Assembly: GCA_030762895.1 (NCBI GenBank)
Contig: CM061070.1
Span: 102,348,759-102,412,758, forward strand
Direction: 5' to 3'
DNA: 64,000 bases
Source: Sophora flavescens
Taxonomy: Eukaryota; Streptophyta; Magnoliopsida; Fabales; Fabaceae
This document shows, piece by piece, positions 34,142-45,590 of this stretch; the stretch's first letter is position 1, and every line of letters begins with the position of its first letter. Below the pieces are notes generated by a model. It searched no databases. It saw only the letters and a program-made list of their open reading frames with translations, and was not told the origin of the DNA. Position numbers and translations under genes: made by a program.

Positions 34142-35873
34142 ATGGAAAAAGTCAGACACACTAGCAATGCTCCCGCCACCAAGAGCTCTAGGGTGATTTT
34201 GAACTCATTAGAGAATTTGAAAGAGTTGAGCCAATCTTTGCCTCAAGAACATCGAAAAAGCTTCGTCAAGAAGTATGGAGGGATCTTGGACCTAATTTTC
34301 ATACGGATTCAAGCTACGGCTTTGAGTGCTCTAACTCGGTATTGGAGCCCACATCTCTTCGAGTTGCCAAACATGGACATTACACCCACCATTGAAGAAT
34401 ATGCTTTCCTGTTAAGGTTGCCAATGCAGAAAAATCCCACCGTGTACTTTTGCATAGGGCAATATTTGACCACTACAAGCATAGCAAGGTTACTAGGGCT
34501 TCCTAAAATTGAAGTGAATTTGACCGGACACTCAAACTCGTGAGGTTGACCCGAAAATCTCTTGAAAATCATTTGAGGAAACTAATGGATCGACAAGACT
34601 GGGAAACCTTTGAGAGGGTATTGGCACTAGCAATATATAGGTTGGTTCTATTTCCATCGGCTCTAGACATGATAGATCAAGCAGCAATGGACGTGTTCTT
34701 CACAGTTGAAAGAAAGAAAAACCCCGTGTTGACAGTATTGGCTGAAACGTTTTTGACTCGAGAATTTTGCCAGCGGCATCCAAAGGGGAAGCTCAGATGT
34801 TGTGCACAGTTGCTCTATGTATGGGTCATGACTCACATGTACGCAAAAGGCTATATCAACCACCATTCGGATCCACTAAGAGGCTTCCATAACATCCCTA
34901 CAAGATAGCTTAATGAAGAGGAATGGAAGAGTGAGTTTGACAAAGTGGAAAGAGACTCTTTTAAGTGGGTATGCCCATGGTACGAAAGTCAACAGGGGCA
35001 AGATATCATTTATAGTTTTGGTGACTATCCAAATGTTCCTTTGATGGGCCCGAGAGGGTGCATATCCTACACACCCGCCATAGCCTTACGACAACTTTGT
35101 TGGGCGCAAACCGTGCCACGAGAAGAACAACTCGGTGGATGCTGTTTCCGATATGAGGATGGTGAGAATACCAAGTTGTTGGCAAAAGAAGTTAGAAATG
35201 CATGGAAAAATGTGAGGATGGCGGGGAGATCACAGTTGGGCCGACCAATTCTAATCATTGTCTCAGAGTATGAAGCATGGAGAAAATCAAGGAAAGGTCC
35301 CGTCAACATTCCCGTGAAAGACCGAAAGCTGAAGACTACTCCCCTTCGGTAACTCAAATGGCAGAACAACTAAAAGTCCTGGAAGCACAAATGAAGGAAA
35401 TGGAACAGCAAAACCAAGATGCCGAGTTGAAAATAGCCATTGGTCAGAAGCGTTGTGAGAAGTTAACAAAGGAAAATGAACATTTAAAAGATGTGTGTGC
35501 AGATATCTCCGTAACCTCAAAAGTCCAGAATACAGACAAGGTCCCGCCAAGCGTCATGACTAGGATCCAGAATCTTGAAAGCAAAGTATTGTCCTTGACA
35601 ACAGAGAGGCATCAACTAAGAAAAGAAAAGCGTTAGTTAGAAGAAGAAGTCATTCAGCAAGGAGATGTGAGAAAGTCATTGGAAGTGGAAGTCAATCAAC
35701 AAAGGGGAGTCAATGCCAACTTACAAAAGCAAATTTGTGCACAAGACAGGATGACTGATGAATTGGTACAAAAGGTCCAAGAGCTGAATATCCTACTAGT
35801 CGAAATTAAGAAGCAGTGTGATTTAGGGTGGACTCGGCAAAACACTATCATGATCAAGTGGTTCAAGCAATGA
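34142..35873 (+). pseudogene. Ogre ORF1, DUF7745-type protein with coiled-coil tail (broken)
   Basis: ATG at 34142. The first part (to 34543) contains KKYGGILDLIF, ALSALTRYW and TPTIEEYAFLLRLP, matching the DUF7745 family seen in many legume proteins and in Ogre ORF1. A frame change near 34540 leads to LVLFPSALDMIDQAAMD and KGKLRCCAQLLYVW. After an in-frame TAG (34906) comes FKWVCPWY and YPNVPLMGPRGC. A frame change near 35345 leads into a Glu/Lys/Gln-rich coiled coil (to about 35873, with a TAG at 35635-35637). The function of ORF1 is unknown; it precedes gag and is specific to the Ogre branch. A better-framed relative is at 50850-52858. Confidence 0.75.
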
Positions 35874-36581
35874 ATGTCGTGAAGTGGTGGAGAGAACAGG
35901 CGCGAGAGCGAGGGATAGATACAAAAATATGGAAATAAAGATATATGGGCATGAATTTGGAGCTAAGCTATTGTTTTCAGAATTTTATCCAAAGTTTTCA
36001 AAAGGCAGAAAAACAAATTCGTGCGGACCCTATGCTTCGTCTCCCGGCTGAGTTGTATGATTTCATGCAAATGTCTTTGCCTCCATAATTCTATGTATGG
36101 CTTTGAGGAGTCTTTAATGAAATCAGTTCTTGCTTCTATGATTCCTTCGCACTCCAACTCTTGCACTTGACTTGCGACGACACCTATCGTGGAGCATGGT
36201 CTTCCTTTAGTATGTTGTCAACTACATCTTTGCCTTATAGGATTCTTCCTTCTACGCAAAGGGTAGGACGAGATGTCTCAATTCAGAATTGCTAGTGTGT
36301 TTGAGACAACATCTATTGTGGAGAGTTGTTTCTCCCCTAGATTCGTTGTCAACTCCATTTCATCTTATGAGCACAATGCTCTCTGTGTGGGATGGAGGGA
36401 CCATCTCTTGTCTGTTATAAGGTGTTAACTCAAAAAAAAAACTCCAAAGGTGATTTTCATAAAAGCTTTTTGCATTTTTCCAACATTTTTTTCTCACTTT
36501 TGTTTCGATTAAAACAGTGTGTGGCTTTTCTGGACAATTGCTTGAAGACACCATTATCGCACTCGGTCGCAGACAAGAGCC
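35874..36581 (+). other. Intergenic stretch between ORF1 and gag
   Basis: About 700 bases without a recognisable gene. It ends in the conserved leader around the gag start (GACAAGAGCCATGGCGG), which is shared with the deleted element at 53240. No other signal seen. Confidence 0.5.
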
Positions 36582-39081
36582 ATGGCGGATGAACTAGAAG
36601 AAGTCCAAGAGATCAGGGATGAAGTCAGTAAAATCAAGGATCAGATGACTAAGATGAAGGAGATCCTGCAAGCAATGCAAAAGGAAAAGAACACAGAGGA
36701 GAACCCTCCAGCCTCGAACGAAGGACATCCAGCCACACCTTTCATCCCGCCCGGTTTTGCTCAGATTCCTATTCAAGGCTTCAACCAACCAGGGGCCATG
36801 ATGCCTCTCACTATTTATCCAAGCAACCAAACTCACCTTTCATTTGACCCGAACAATCCCCCATACGGTTTGCCTCACGGATTTGTGCCACCAACGACTG
36901 ACCCACAAGATGGCATTCAAAACTCCGAGCATATCACTCAGACACAAACCCCCACTGATGCTGTCGAAATGCCGTAAACTGTCAACCCTACAGATGGTAA
37001 CACCCCGACGGTGACACTTTATGCCAATCCAAAAACCCCACAAGGCATCCTACATTATGGGCCCCAGGGGACTCAAATGATGCCAAACTTTGGATCCTCC
37101 TATATGCCATACTCCTTCCCTCAGAATATGTACGGTGAAACTCCAGTGAATCAGTCGGGAGGGAATTCCCAATCTAAAGAAAAGTTGGAAGTGCTAGAAG
37201 AAAGACTACGAGCCATTGAAGGAATAAATAGTTATGGTCTGCGGGATGCTTCGGAACTTTGCCTGGTTCCAAATGTTGTAATTCCACCAAAATTTAAGGT
37301 CCCCGATTTCGACAAATATCGTGGAACCACTTGTCCCAAAAACCATTTGACCATGTATGTAAGGGAGATGGCATCATACGCTCAAAATGATAAGATCTTG
37401 ATTCATTTCTTCCAAGACAGTTTAACTGGGGCAGCTTCAAATTGGTACACGCATCTCGAATGGGCCCACGTCCGATCCTTCAAAGATCTAGCATATGCAT
37501 TCCTGAAGCAATACAAGTACAATATTGACATGGCTCCCGATAGAATGCAACTCCAAAATATGTTAAAAAGGGACGTAGAGACTTTCAAAGAGTATGCACA
37601 AAGAAATCATAGCAATGTTCATTGATACACTCCAGTCGACCTTCTATGATAGGATGATTGGGAGTGTGTCATTAAACTTTTCTGACATGGTCATCATCGG
37701 TGAGAGAATTGAAAGTGGAATGAGGAATGGCAAGATCATTGAGACTTCAGTAGGGAACGGCCCAAAGAAAGCCCCGTTTGTGAAAATGAAAGAGGGAGAA
37801 GCACATGCAGTAACCTTTGAAGAAAAGAAACCGAACCAATGGAGACCGAACCAAACACCCGCCTTCCAAGCCCAATACGCCCCATATTACCAACCACCTC
37901 CATATCACCAATCCAACCAGCCATACATCGCTGCCACCTCACAATTTCCAAATCCTCAACAGATGGCTCCTTACCGGCCATCATACCCCTCTCAACCTCA
38001 AACACCTCTTACCATGCCACCTCAAATTGTTCAACCCCTAAGTCCAAACCTAAACACCAGCCAAACAAGACCACCGTATAACTCGGAAAGAAAGCCAGTA
38101 CATTTCGACCCGATACCCATGACCTACACTGAGCTACTGTATCAGCTTATAAGCAAATTTGTGTTGACCCCTATCCCAATGAAACCATTGGGGCCTCCCT
38201 ATCCGAAATGGTTTGACCCAAATGCTAAATGTGAGTATCATGCGGGGGAAATAGGTCATTCCACTGAGAATTGTAGGGCTTTCAAATTTAAGGTACAAGA
38301 TCTTATTGATGCTAAGTGACTGAGCTTTCAGAAAGATGCTCCGAATGGGGCACAAGGTCCTATGCCGAATCATGGGGGTTCGGGAGTTAATGCCATTGAT
38401 AGCTTTATTGAACCTACTCTTAAGAGCCAAGTGGCTGATATCAAAACTCCCATGAGAGTTATTTTAAGGGAGATGCAAAAACATTGATTGGTGCAAACCT
38501 CAATTGTTGAAGAGAAGACTCTTGATGAAGAGATAAGGTGTGACTTCGACGGGAATATGGGGCATTCAATTGAAGACTGTGCAGAATTTCGACAGGTTAT
38601 GCAACAGTTAATAGATATGAAGATTATCCTAATTGGTTGTGAATCGAATGAGTGTGGCATTAACATGGTCGCTGAATCTACATTTTCCCTAACTCCAGTT
38701 AAGATAACTCCTTTTACTGTTGTGATTAATCCTCAACCGGTTCCTGATCAAGTCGCTCCGAAGCCAGTGGTGATACACTATAAAGAACCTATGTCGGTTT
38801 CGAGCGGGCCAATACCAGTTGTCATCCAAGTCCCGGGTCCTTTCCTTAACAAGGACACCAAAGCGGTGCCATGGCAATATGATAGGCAGGTTCAACAAAG
38901 TCCTCCCAACGAGACCACTGTGGTTACCAACATTTCAAGAATTGGTGGAATGACTCGGAGTGGTCGCATTTATACTCCAGAAGTATTGCGAAGGGAGGGA
39001 ACAGAAAAGGAAGGAAAAGATCGCAAGGGGAAAGAGAAGGTGGAAGGAACGTCGGCTGAAAAAGGATACCAAAGGGGGTGA
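36582..39081 (+). pseudogene. Ogre gag (broken, internal deletion)
   Basis: Starts MADELEEVQEIRDEV at 36582 (short coiled coil, then a Pro/Gln-rich stretch). An in-frame stop occurs at 36975-36977. The capsid-type gag domain follows (about 37260-37625) with FKVPDFDKYRGTTCPKNHL and ASNWYTHLE. At about 37595 the frame jumps from EYAQR directly to EIIAMFIDTLQ, suggesting loss of a few dozen bases, including the WRE-type motif normally found there. Zinc-knuckle-like CEYHAGEIGHSTENC lies near 38230 and a diverged CDFDGNMGHSIEDC near 38540. TGA stops lie near 38317 and 38485. Confidence 0.8.
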
Positions 39082-39258
39082 TAATAAAAAAGAGGTATCT
39101 GATGAGGAAGTTGGCGAATTCTTGAAGTTCATCAAGCAAAGCGAATACAGGGTTGTGGATCAATTGAATCAAACTCCAGCTCGGATATCTCTTTTGTCTT
39201 TGTTGATGAATTCTGAGCCACATAGGAGAAATCTTGATGAAGGTGTTGAATCAAGCTC

Positions 39259-40310
39259 ATGTCTCTCATGGCATCACGGTTGACAAGCTCGATAACATCG
39301 TGGGTAACATCGTTCTTTGATAATTATATCACTTTCATTGATGATGAAATTCCAGCTGAAGGAATAGGGCACAACAAGGAGTTACACATCTCTGTAAAGT
39401 GTCGAGATCATGTCATGGCTAGGGTTCTCATTGATAATGGTTCTTCTTTGAATGTAATTCCAAAGTCAACACTGGCAAAGTTGCCTTTCGATGGAACTCA
39501 TATGAAGTGAGCACAACGATTGTAAGAGCTTTCGATGGCACCGAAGAGAAGTCATGGGAGAAATTGAATTGCCCATTCAGATTGGCCCTTGCACCTTTGA
39601 AATACTCTTCCAAGTAATGGACATCACACCAACTTACGATTGTCTCCTAGGGCGACCATGGATCCATTAAATGCCGGAGTCGTACCTTCCACATTGCACC
39701 AGAAAGTGAAGTTCATTGTCGATAGTAAGTTGATAATTGTTTCTGGGGAGGAGGATATGTTAGTGAGTAAGCCATCAACAACCCCTTACATTGAAGCTGC
39801 CGATGAAGCTCTTGAGACCGCTTTCCAATCACTCGAAATTGCCAATGACACTTATGTTGGGGACGGTGCTCCACTCTTGAAACCTCAATCATCTAAAGCG
39901 TCAATTATGATGGCTAGGATTATGCTCGGAGGAGGATACCGACTCGTAAGCGGTTTGGGGAAGAATAGCTAAGGTGTCACTAACATCCTCATGCTCACCG
40001 AGAACAAGGACAGGTTTGGGTTGGGATATAAACCCACCAAGGCCGACAAGATGAGGGTTATAGAAGAGAAGAAAATAAAGAGGTTGGCTCGGCTGGAAAA
40101 TCGTGAATACGAGGCTGAAAGGGTTCCCATCTGGGACATTCGACAGAGCTTTCGAAGCGTAGGGTTCGCATCCCTGGACCAAGCAGCAGCTGTTGAAGAT
40201 GATTATCTCGCCGATCATGGTGTCAATTTGGTGTATCCATGCCCTCCAGATACAGAGCTCAACAATTGGGAGATCATTGAGTTCCCCAGGACCATAGAGT
40301 TTTTTTCAAA
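39259..40310 (+). pseudogene. Ogre aspartic protease and pre-intron linker (broken)
   Basis: Retropepsin-like domain with VLIDNGSSLNVIP (DNGS at 39433-39444, a variant of the D[ST]G site usual in this lineage). A frame change near 39505 follows. The C-terminal part GVVPSTLHQKVKFIVDSKLI (from about 39670) leads on to KDRFGLGYKPTKADK, the linker typical of this family before RT. An in-frame TAA at 39970 sits between S and G where CAA (Gln) is usual, consistent with a C-to-T change. The exon ends at 40310, two bases into a codon. Confidence 0.8.
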
Positions 40311-40552
40311 GTAATTATGTAATGCTTATCCTTTAGCTCTGCCTAAGGCTTTAGGATTTTTGTTGTAATGGGCTTACTTATTTCCGTTTCAGTATGACTT
40401 ATCAATAAATGCATGCATTCAATATCTTTATGTTCTTATCCCTCTTATTTTTTTTTACTTTCGCTTTTATTCATCGTTCCTCACCAATAAATGCAGTTTT
40501 CCATCTTTAACCGTTATTCATTCATCTTTCCCTGATAACTACCAAAATGCAG
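40311..40552 (+). other. Predicted Ogre intron between protease and RT, 242 bp
   Basis: Starts GTAATTATG after TCAAA and ends AAAATGCAG. It is T-rich with several stops in all frames. Splicing joins phase 2 at 40310 to 40553, and the frame then stays open into the RT (codons from 40554 on are in frame with 40671-41711). Ogre elements are known for a spliced intron at exactly this place. Confidence 0.75.
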
Positions 40553-41711
40553 ATCTAAAAGTGACTCTCTTGAAAATGACAGTGTTAATAACTCAGCATA
40601 CAATCTTGACTATCCTATTCATCATGCTGATGAGGTTGTTGATGATAATGGGGAAGTCCCTCCTGAACTATTGAGGTTGGTAGAGCAAGAAGCCAGGGAA
40701 ATTGGGCCCCATGAAGAGCCGAGTGAACTAATCAATTTGGGAACTGAAGATGATATAAAAGAGGTCAAGATCGGCCTTTCCCTGAAAGAAAAGGAGCGAA
40801 GTAGGTTGATCAGGTTGTTGATGGATTATAAAGATGTTTTCGCATGGTCGTACCAAGACATGCCAGGGTTAGACCCCAGTGTAGCAGAACACAATTTTCC
40901 ATTAAAGCCAGAGTGTCCTCCAGTAAAGCAAAAGCTACGAAGGATGAAAGCAGAAATGTCTCTAAAGATCAAGGAAGAGGTCAAGAAACAACTGGATGCA
41001 GGTTTCCTAGCAGTTGTAAGGTACCCTCAATGGGTTGCTAACATCGTTCCTGTTCCCAAGAAAGATGGAAAGGTTCGAATGTGTGTTGACTATCGAGATC
41101 TGAACAGAGCTAGCCCAAAAGATGACTTTCCTCTGCCTCACATTGATGTTCTTGTAGATAATACTGCTCAACATGCATTATTCTCTTTCATAGATGGATT
41201 CTTGGGATATAATCAGATCAAGATGGCACCTAAAGATATGGAGAAAACTACATTTGTCACTTTATGGGGAACCTTTTGCTACAAGGTTATGCCCTTTGGC
41301 TTGAAAAATGCTGGGGCAACATATCAGCGGGCTATGGTGGCTTTATTCCATGACATCATGCATAAGGAGATAGAAGTTTATGTAGATGACATGATCGCGA
41401 AGTCCAAATCCGAAGATGACTATGTTGATAATCTGCATAAACTTTTTGAGCGATTAAGAAAGTTTAAGCTCCGACTGAATCCATCCAAATGCACTTTTGG
41501 AGTGAAATCAGGCAATCTTTTGGCTTTCATTGTTAGTCAAAGAGGAATAGAGGTTGATCCTGAGAAGGTTCGAGCAATCATCGATATGCCAGCACCTCAA
41601 ACGGAGAAGGAAGTTTGTGGGTTTTTAGGAAGATTGAACTACATTGCCCGGTTCATCTCCCAACTAACCGCGACATGTCAACCAATCTTTAAATTGCTGC
41701 ACAAAAATTAG
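40553..41711 (+). pseudogene. Ogre reverse transcriptase (nearly intact)
   Basis: Open from the predicted acceptor through 41708. Motifs in order: DVFAWSYQDMPGL, WVANIVPVPKKDGKVRMCVD, FSFIDGFLGYNQI, PFGLKNAGATYQ, and the catalytic YVDD at 41379-41390, then CTFGVKSGNLLAF. An in-frame TAG (41709-41711) sits where relatives have Gln (CAG), again a C-to-T type change. Beyond it the frame continues into RNase H. Confidence 0.9.
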
Positions 41712-42663
41712 GCCGTGACATGGAATGAAGATTGTCAAAAAGCCTTTGAGAAGATCAAACAATACCTACAGGAGCCTCTGGTCTTGGTTCCCCCAGTGCC
41801 GGGAAGACCTCTCATCATGTATTTGACTGTGCTAGATGAATCGATGGGTTGCATATTGGGGCAACACGACGATTCAGGAAGGAAGGAACATGCCGTCTAT
41901 TATCTAAGTAAGAAGTTCACCAGTTGTGAAGCCAACTACTCACTGCTAGAATGCACTTGCTGTGCCTTGGCTTGGGTGGCTCGCCGTTTGAGGCATTACA
42001 TGTTGTGTTACACTACCTAATTGGTGTCCAAAATGGATCCGATCAAGTATATCTTTGATAAGCCTGCTCTGACTGGAAGAATTGCTCGCCGGCAATTCCT
42101 GCTATCAGAGTATGACATTGTCTATGTCACCCAAAAAGCAATAAAAGGGAGTGCTCTAGCAGAATATCTGGCCAATAAGCCAGTAGAAGATTATGGATCG
42201 ATGCAATGTGATTTCCCAGATGAAGATATAATGGCTTTGTTTAATCGCGAGCAACCACCAGAAAAAGAAAAGTGGACCTTGTTATTTGACGGAGCTTCTA
42301 ATGCATTGGGACATGGAATTGGGGCAATACTAATCTCACCGGAAAATGATTATTTCCACATCCTTTGCAAGGCTTTGCTTTGATTGTACAAACAATATAG
42401 CCGAATATGAAGCTTGTGCGCTCGGGATCCTGGCGGCGATAGAATCAAAGGCAAGGATCTCGGAGGTATATGGGGACTCTGCATTAGTCATCCACCAGCT
42501 AAGAGAGGAATGGGAAACTCGAGATGCCAAGTTAATCCCGTACCATGATTACATCAAAGGTCTGATTGAGCAGTTTGATGAAGTCACATTTCACCATATT
42601 CCCCGAGAAGATAACCAAGTAGGCGAGCGTCTTTGTCTACCTTGTCCTCGATGTTCAAAGTAA
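41712..42663 (+). pseudogene. Ogre dual RNase H region (broken)
   Basis: First a degenerate retroviral-type RNase H (about 41715-42200: ILGQHDDSGRKEHAVYYLSK, LRHYMLCY, then an in-frame TAA at 42018). Then a second, archaeal-type RNase H (about 42270-42650: LLFDGASNALGHGIGAI, NNIAEYEACALG, GDSALVIHQL, FHHIPREDNQ). The second domain was acquired by the Tat lineage and is diagnostic for it. Frame changes occur near 42360 and 42620. Confidence 0.85.
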
Positions 42664-42844
42664 GTAACGAGAGGAACCTACCACTCATCAAAATGGAAAG
42701 TCATGATCATCCTGCATATTGTCAAGTGATAGAGGAAGAGCCTAATCAAGAACCGTGGTACCATGACATCAAATGCTTCATCCAAAGAAGGGAATACCCT
42801 CCGGTGCTTGAGAAAATGACAAAAGAACTCTAAGAAGACTTGAA

Positions 42845-44001
42845 ATGGGTTTCTATTTAGACGGAGGTATTCTTTACAAAAGAAATCATGACATGGTGTT
42901 GTTGAGGTGCGTTGACGCAAACGAAGCTAAACGGATAATTGAGGAGGTGCATGAAGGATCTTTTGGAACACACGCGAGTGGTCATGCAATGGTCAAGAAA
43001 ATCTTGAGGGCTGGCCAATCTTGGTTGACAATGGAAGCAGATTGCTTTAATTATGCGAGGAGGTGCCATAAGTGTCAAATATATCTTTGATAAGGTTCAT
43101 GCGCCGCGCTTCCTTGAATGTCATGTCAGCACCCTGGCCATTCTCGATGTGGGGAATGGATGTGATCGGGCCAATCGAACCAAAAGCCTCAAATGGGCAT
43201 CGTTTCATTCTTGTTGCCATTGATTATTTCACAAAGTGGGTTGAAGCTGCATCGTATGCCAATGTGACCAGGAATGTCGTGATCAAATTTGTAAAAAGAG
43301 AATTAATTTGTCGTTATGGGTTGCAAAGTGAGATTATCACTGATAATGCGACTAACTTGAACAAAAAGATGATGAAAGAGATGTGCGAGAACTTCAACAT
43401 GAAGCATCACAATTCCTCCCCGTATCGCCCAAAGATGAATGGGGCAGTTGAGGCCTCCAATAAAAATATCAAGAAGATTGTCCGGAAGATGGTGGTGACA
43501 TATAAGGATTGTCATGAGATGTTACCTTTTGCTTTGCACGGCTACCGTACCTCTATTCGCACCTCGACAGGGGCAACGCCGTATTCTTTGGTGTATGGGA
43601 TGGAGGCAGTGCTCCCGATTGAAGTAGAGATCCCCTCATTAAGGGTATTGAGGGAAGCAGAATTGGAAGAAGCTGAGTGGGTCCAAGATCGACTCGACCA
43701 ATTGAACCTCATTGAAGAGAAGAGATTAGCGGCATTGTGTCACGATCAATTGTACCAGAGAAGGTTGATGAGAGCTTATGAGAAGAAGGTACGCCCACGA
43801 CAGTTTCGGGAGGGTGACCTGGTGCTTAAAAAGATTCTACCAATCCAAAAGGATCATCGTGGGAAGTGGACCCCGAACTACGAAGGACCTTACGTTGTGA
43901 AAAAGGCCTTCTTTGTAGGAGCCTTAATTGTTACCAGGATGGATGGGGAAGATCTTCCACTCCCTATAAACTCGGATGCAGTCAAAAAGTACTATGCTTG
44001 A
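42845..44001 (+). pseudogene. Ogre integrase (one frame change)
   Basis: HHCC zinc finger (GTHASGHAM ... CHKCQIY, 42970-43085), then a frame change near 43085. The catalytic core has MWGMDVIGPIEP (D), EIITDNATNLN (D) and KMNGAVEASNKN (E). The C-terminal part GKWTPNYEGPYVVKKAF ends at 44001 with KKYYA. No chromodomain, as expected for Tat/Ogre. Inserts element DNA into the genome when active. Confidence 0.88.
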
Positions 44002-44928
44002 ACGCACTTTCCCAAAAAAAATTCAGAAAGAAAGAATGAAAAGAAAAAGAAATGGTAAAGCTCGCTAGACTGAAAATCTGAAAAGACAGTCTAGGCAAAA
44101 GTTAGAGCAGCCCGATAGACTGAAAATATGAAAAAGGCAGTATAGGTAAAAGTTAGGGTTAAAAGAAAAAAAACATAACAATGGAAGTGTCGTCATGCCG
44201 ATGAATTGGGGCAATCAGTGGGCTAGATGCATGAAGACTGGGGCATATAGCATTCTCAGATGTTGATTAGTGAGCAGTCGATATGGTATGAGAGATACTA
44301 ACACTAGTCATGGAAAGAGATGTCACTTGAGGAGATGTGATTCCACTCCACAACCTCTTTTTGCTTGTAATATCTGCTTTGTATACCTTTTCAGTCCAAA
44401 TATAATGACACTGACTCCCAATTCTTTTACCCTTATCCCTTGGCCTTAACTTTTGTCAATTGTGTGTGCATTCATCATGATAAGTATATACTGAAGTGTG
44501 AAACATGTATTGATGTCTTCAAGATGCATTTAGAATTCCCTTGAAAATCTCAAAAGTTCGTGAAGAACGAGACGATCTCCCGACAAAGGGCACCGTGGTC
44601 TACTGACAGGAGGCATTGGGATAATCATCGCAAAGGGAGCATACCCTTTCAAAAGTGATTGACCTTATTCTCCATGAAGATATGACTTGTTTTAGTTCAT
44701 CTCAGAACTTGTCTGTGATCAACGCTTTAAGGGGTCGAGGATAATAACGAAAAAGATAAAATAAGTATTAATGTATTACAGGCTTTCTTTGTGTTGCATT
44801 GAAATCATCTGAGGTTTTCATCAAGCATATAGGACATTTCTGGTATCATGCATTATTTGCAATTGTTTATCTGTTGTGGGCACAAAGCCCCGTAAGCTCA
44901 TAGACATCATAAGTTTACTTTTTCTTTC
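44002..44928 (+). other. Ogre 3' UTR, proximal part
   Basis: No gene. Two copies of a roughly 55-base motif (GATAGACTGAAAATATGAAAA-like, about 44060-44160) are also found at 54916-55020 in the deleted relative. Confidence 0.5.
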
Positions 44929-45450
44929 AAGCTTCAGCGGATAACCGACTCCGTAAGCTTTTAATCCTTTCTTTCAGGCTTCAGCGGATATCCGACTCCG
45001 CATGCTTTTTATTTTTATTTTCCTGTCAAGCTTCAGCGGATACCCGACTCCGCATGCTTTTTATTTTTATTTTTATTTTTCTATCAAGCGTCAGTGGATA
45101 ACCGACTCCACAAGCTTTTTACCTTTCCTTTCAAGTTTCAGTGGATAACCGACTCCACAAGCTTTTTACCTTTTCTTTCAAGCTTCAGTGGATAACCGAC
45201 TCCGCAAGCTTTTAATGCTTTTGCTTTCAAGCTTCAATGGATAATCGACTCCGCAAGCTTTTAACCTTTCTTTTCAAGCTTCAGCAGATAATCGACTCCG
45301 CAAGCTTTCTATCTTTTCTTTTAGGCTTCAGCGGATAACCGAATCCGCAAGCTTTTAACCTTTTTAATTTCAAGCTTCAGCGGGTACCATACCCCGTAAG
45401 CTCTTCCATCTTTCTATTCGAGCTTCTATGGGCAATCCATCTCGCAAGCT
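44929..45450 (+). repeat. Tandem repeat in Ogre 3' UTR, about 11 copies of 47-50 bp
   Basis: Units have a conserved core CTTCAGCGGATAACCGACTC, then CG[CT]AAGC, and a T/C-rich spacer of variable length. The last two units shift to GGGTACC...CCCGTAAGC, resembling the array at 55815-56590. Hypervariable tandem repeats in the 3' UTR are characteristic of Tat/Ogre elements and are known to give rise to satellite DNA. Confidence 0.85.
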
Positions 45451-45577
45451 CTTTTAATTATGCATCCTTTTACTTGTCAGCAAACCCCAGCCAAAATTGG
45501 AGTTCATGTCTTTACTCGTCTCTTATAACGATAATAGGTTAACTACGGTTACACTTACTATCTAATAAGAAACAAGT

Positions 45578-45590
45578 AAAGAGGGGCAGC
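45578..45590 (+). other. Ogre polypurine tract
   Basis: AAAGAGGGGCAGC directly before the 3' LTR start. The identical tract is at 56728-56740. Confidence 0.85.
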
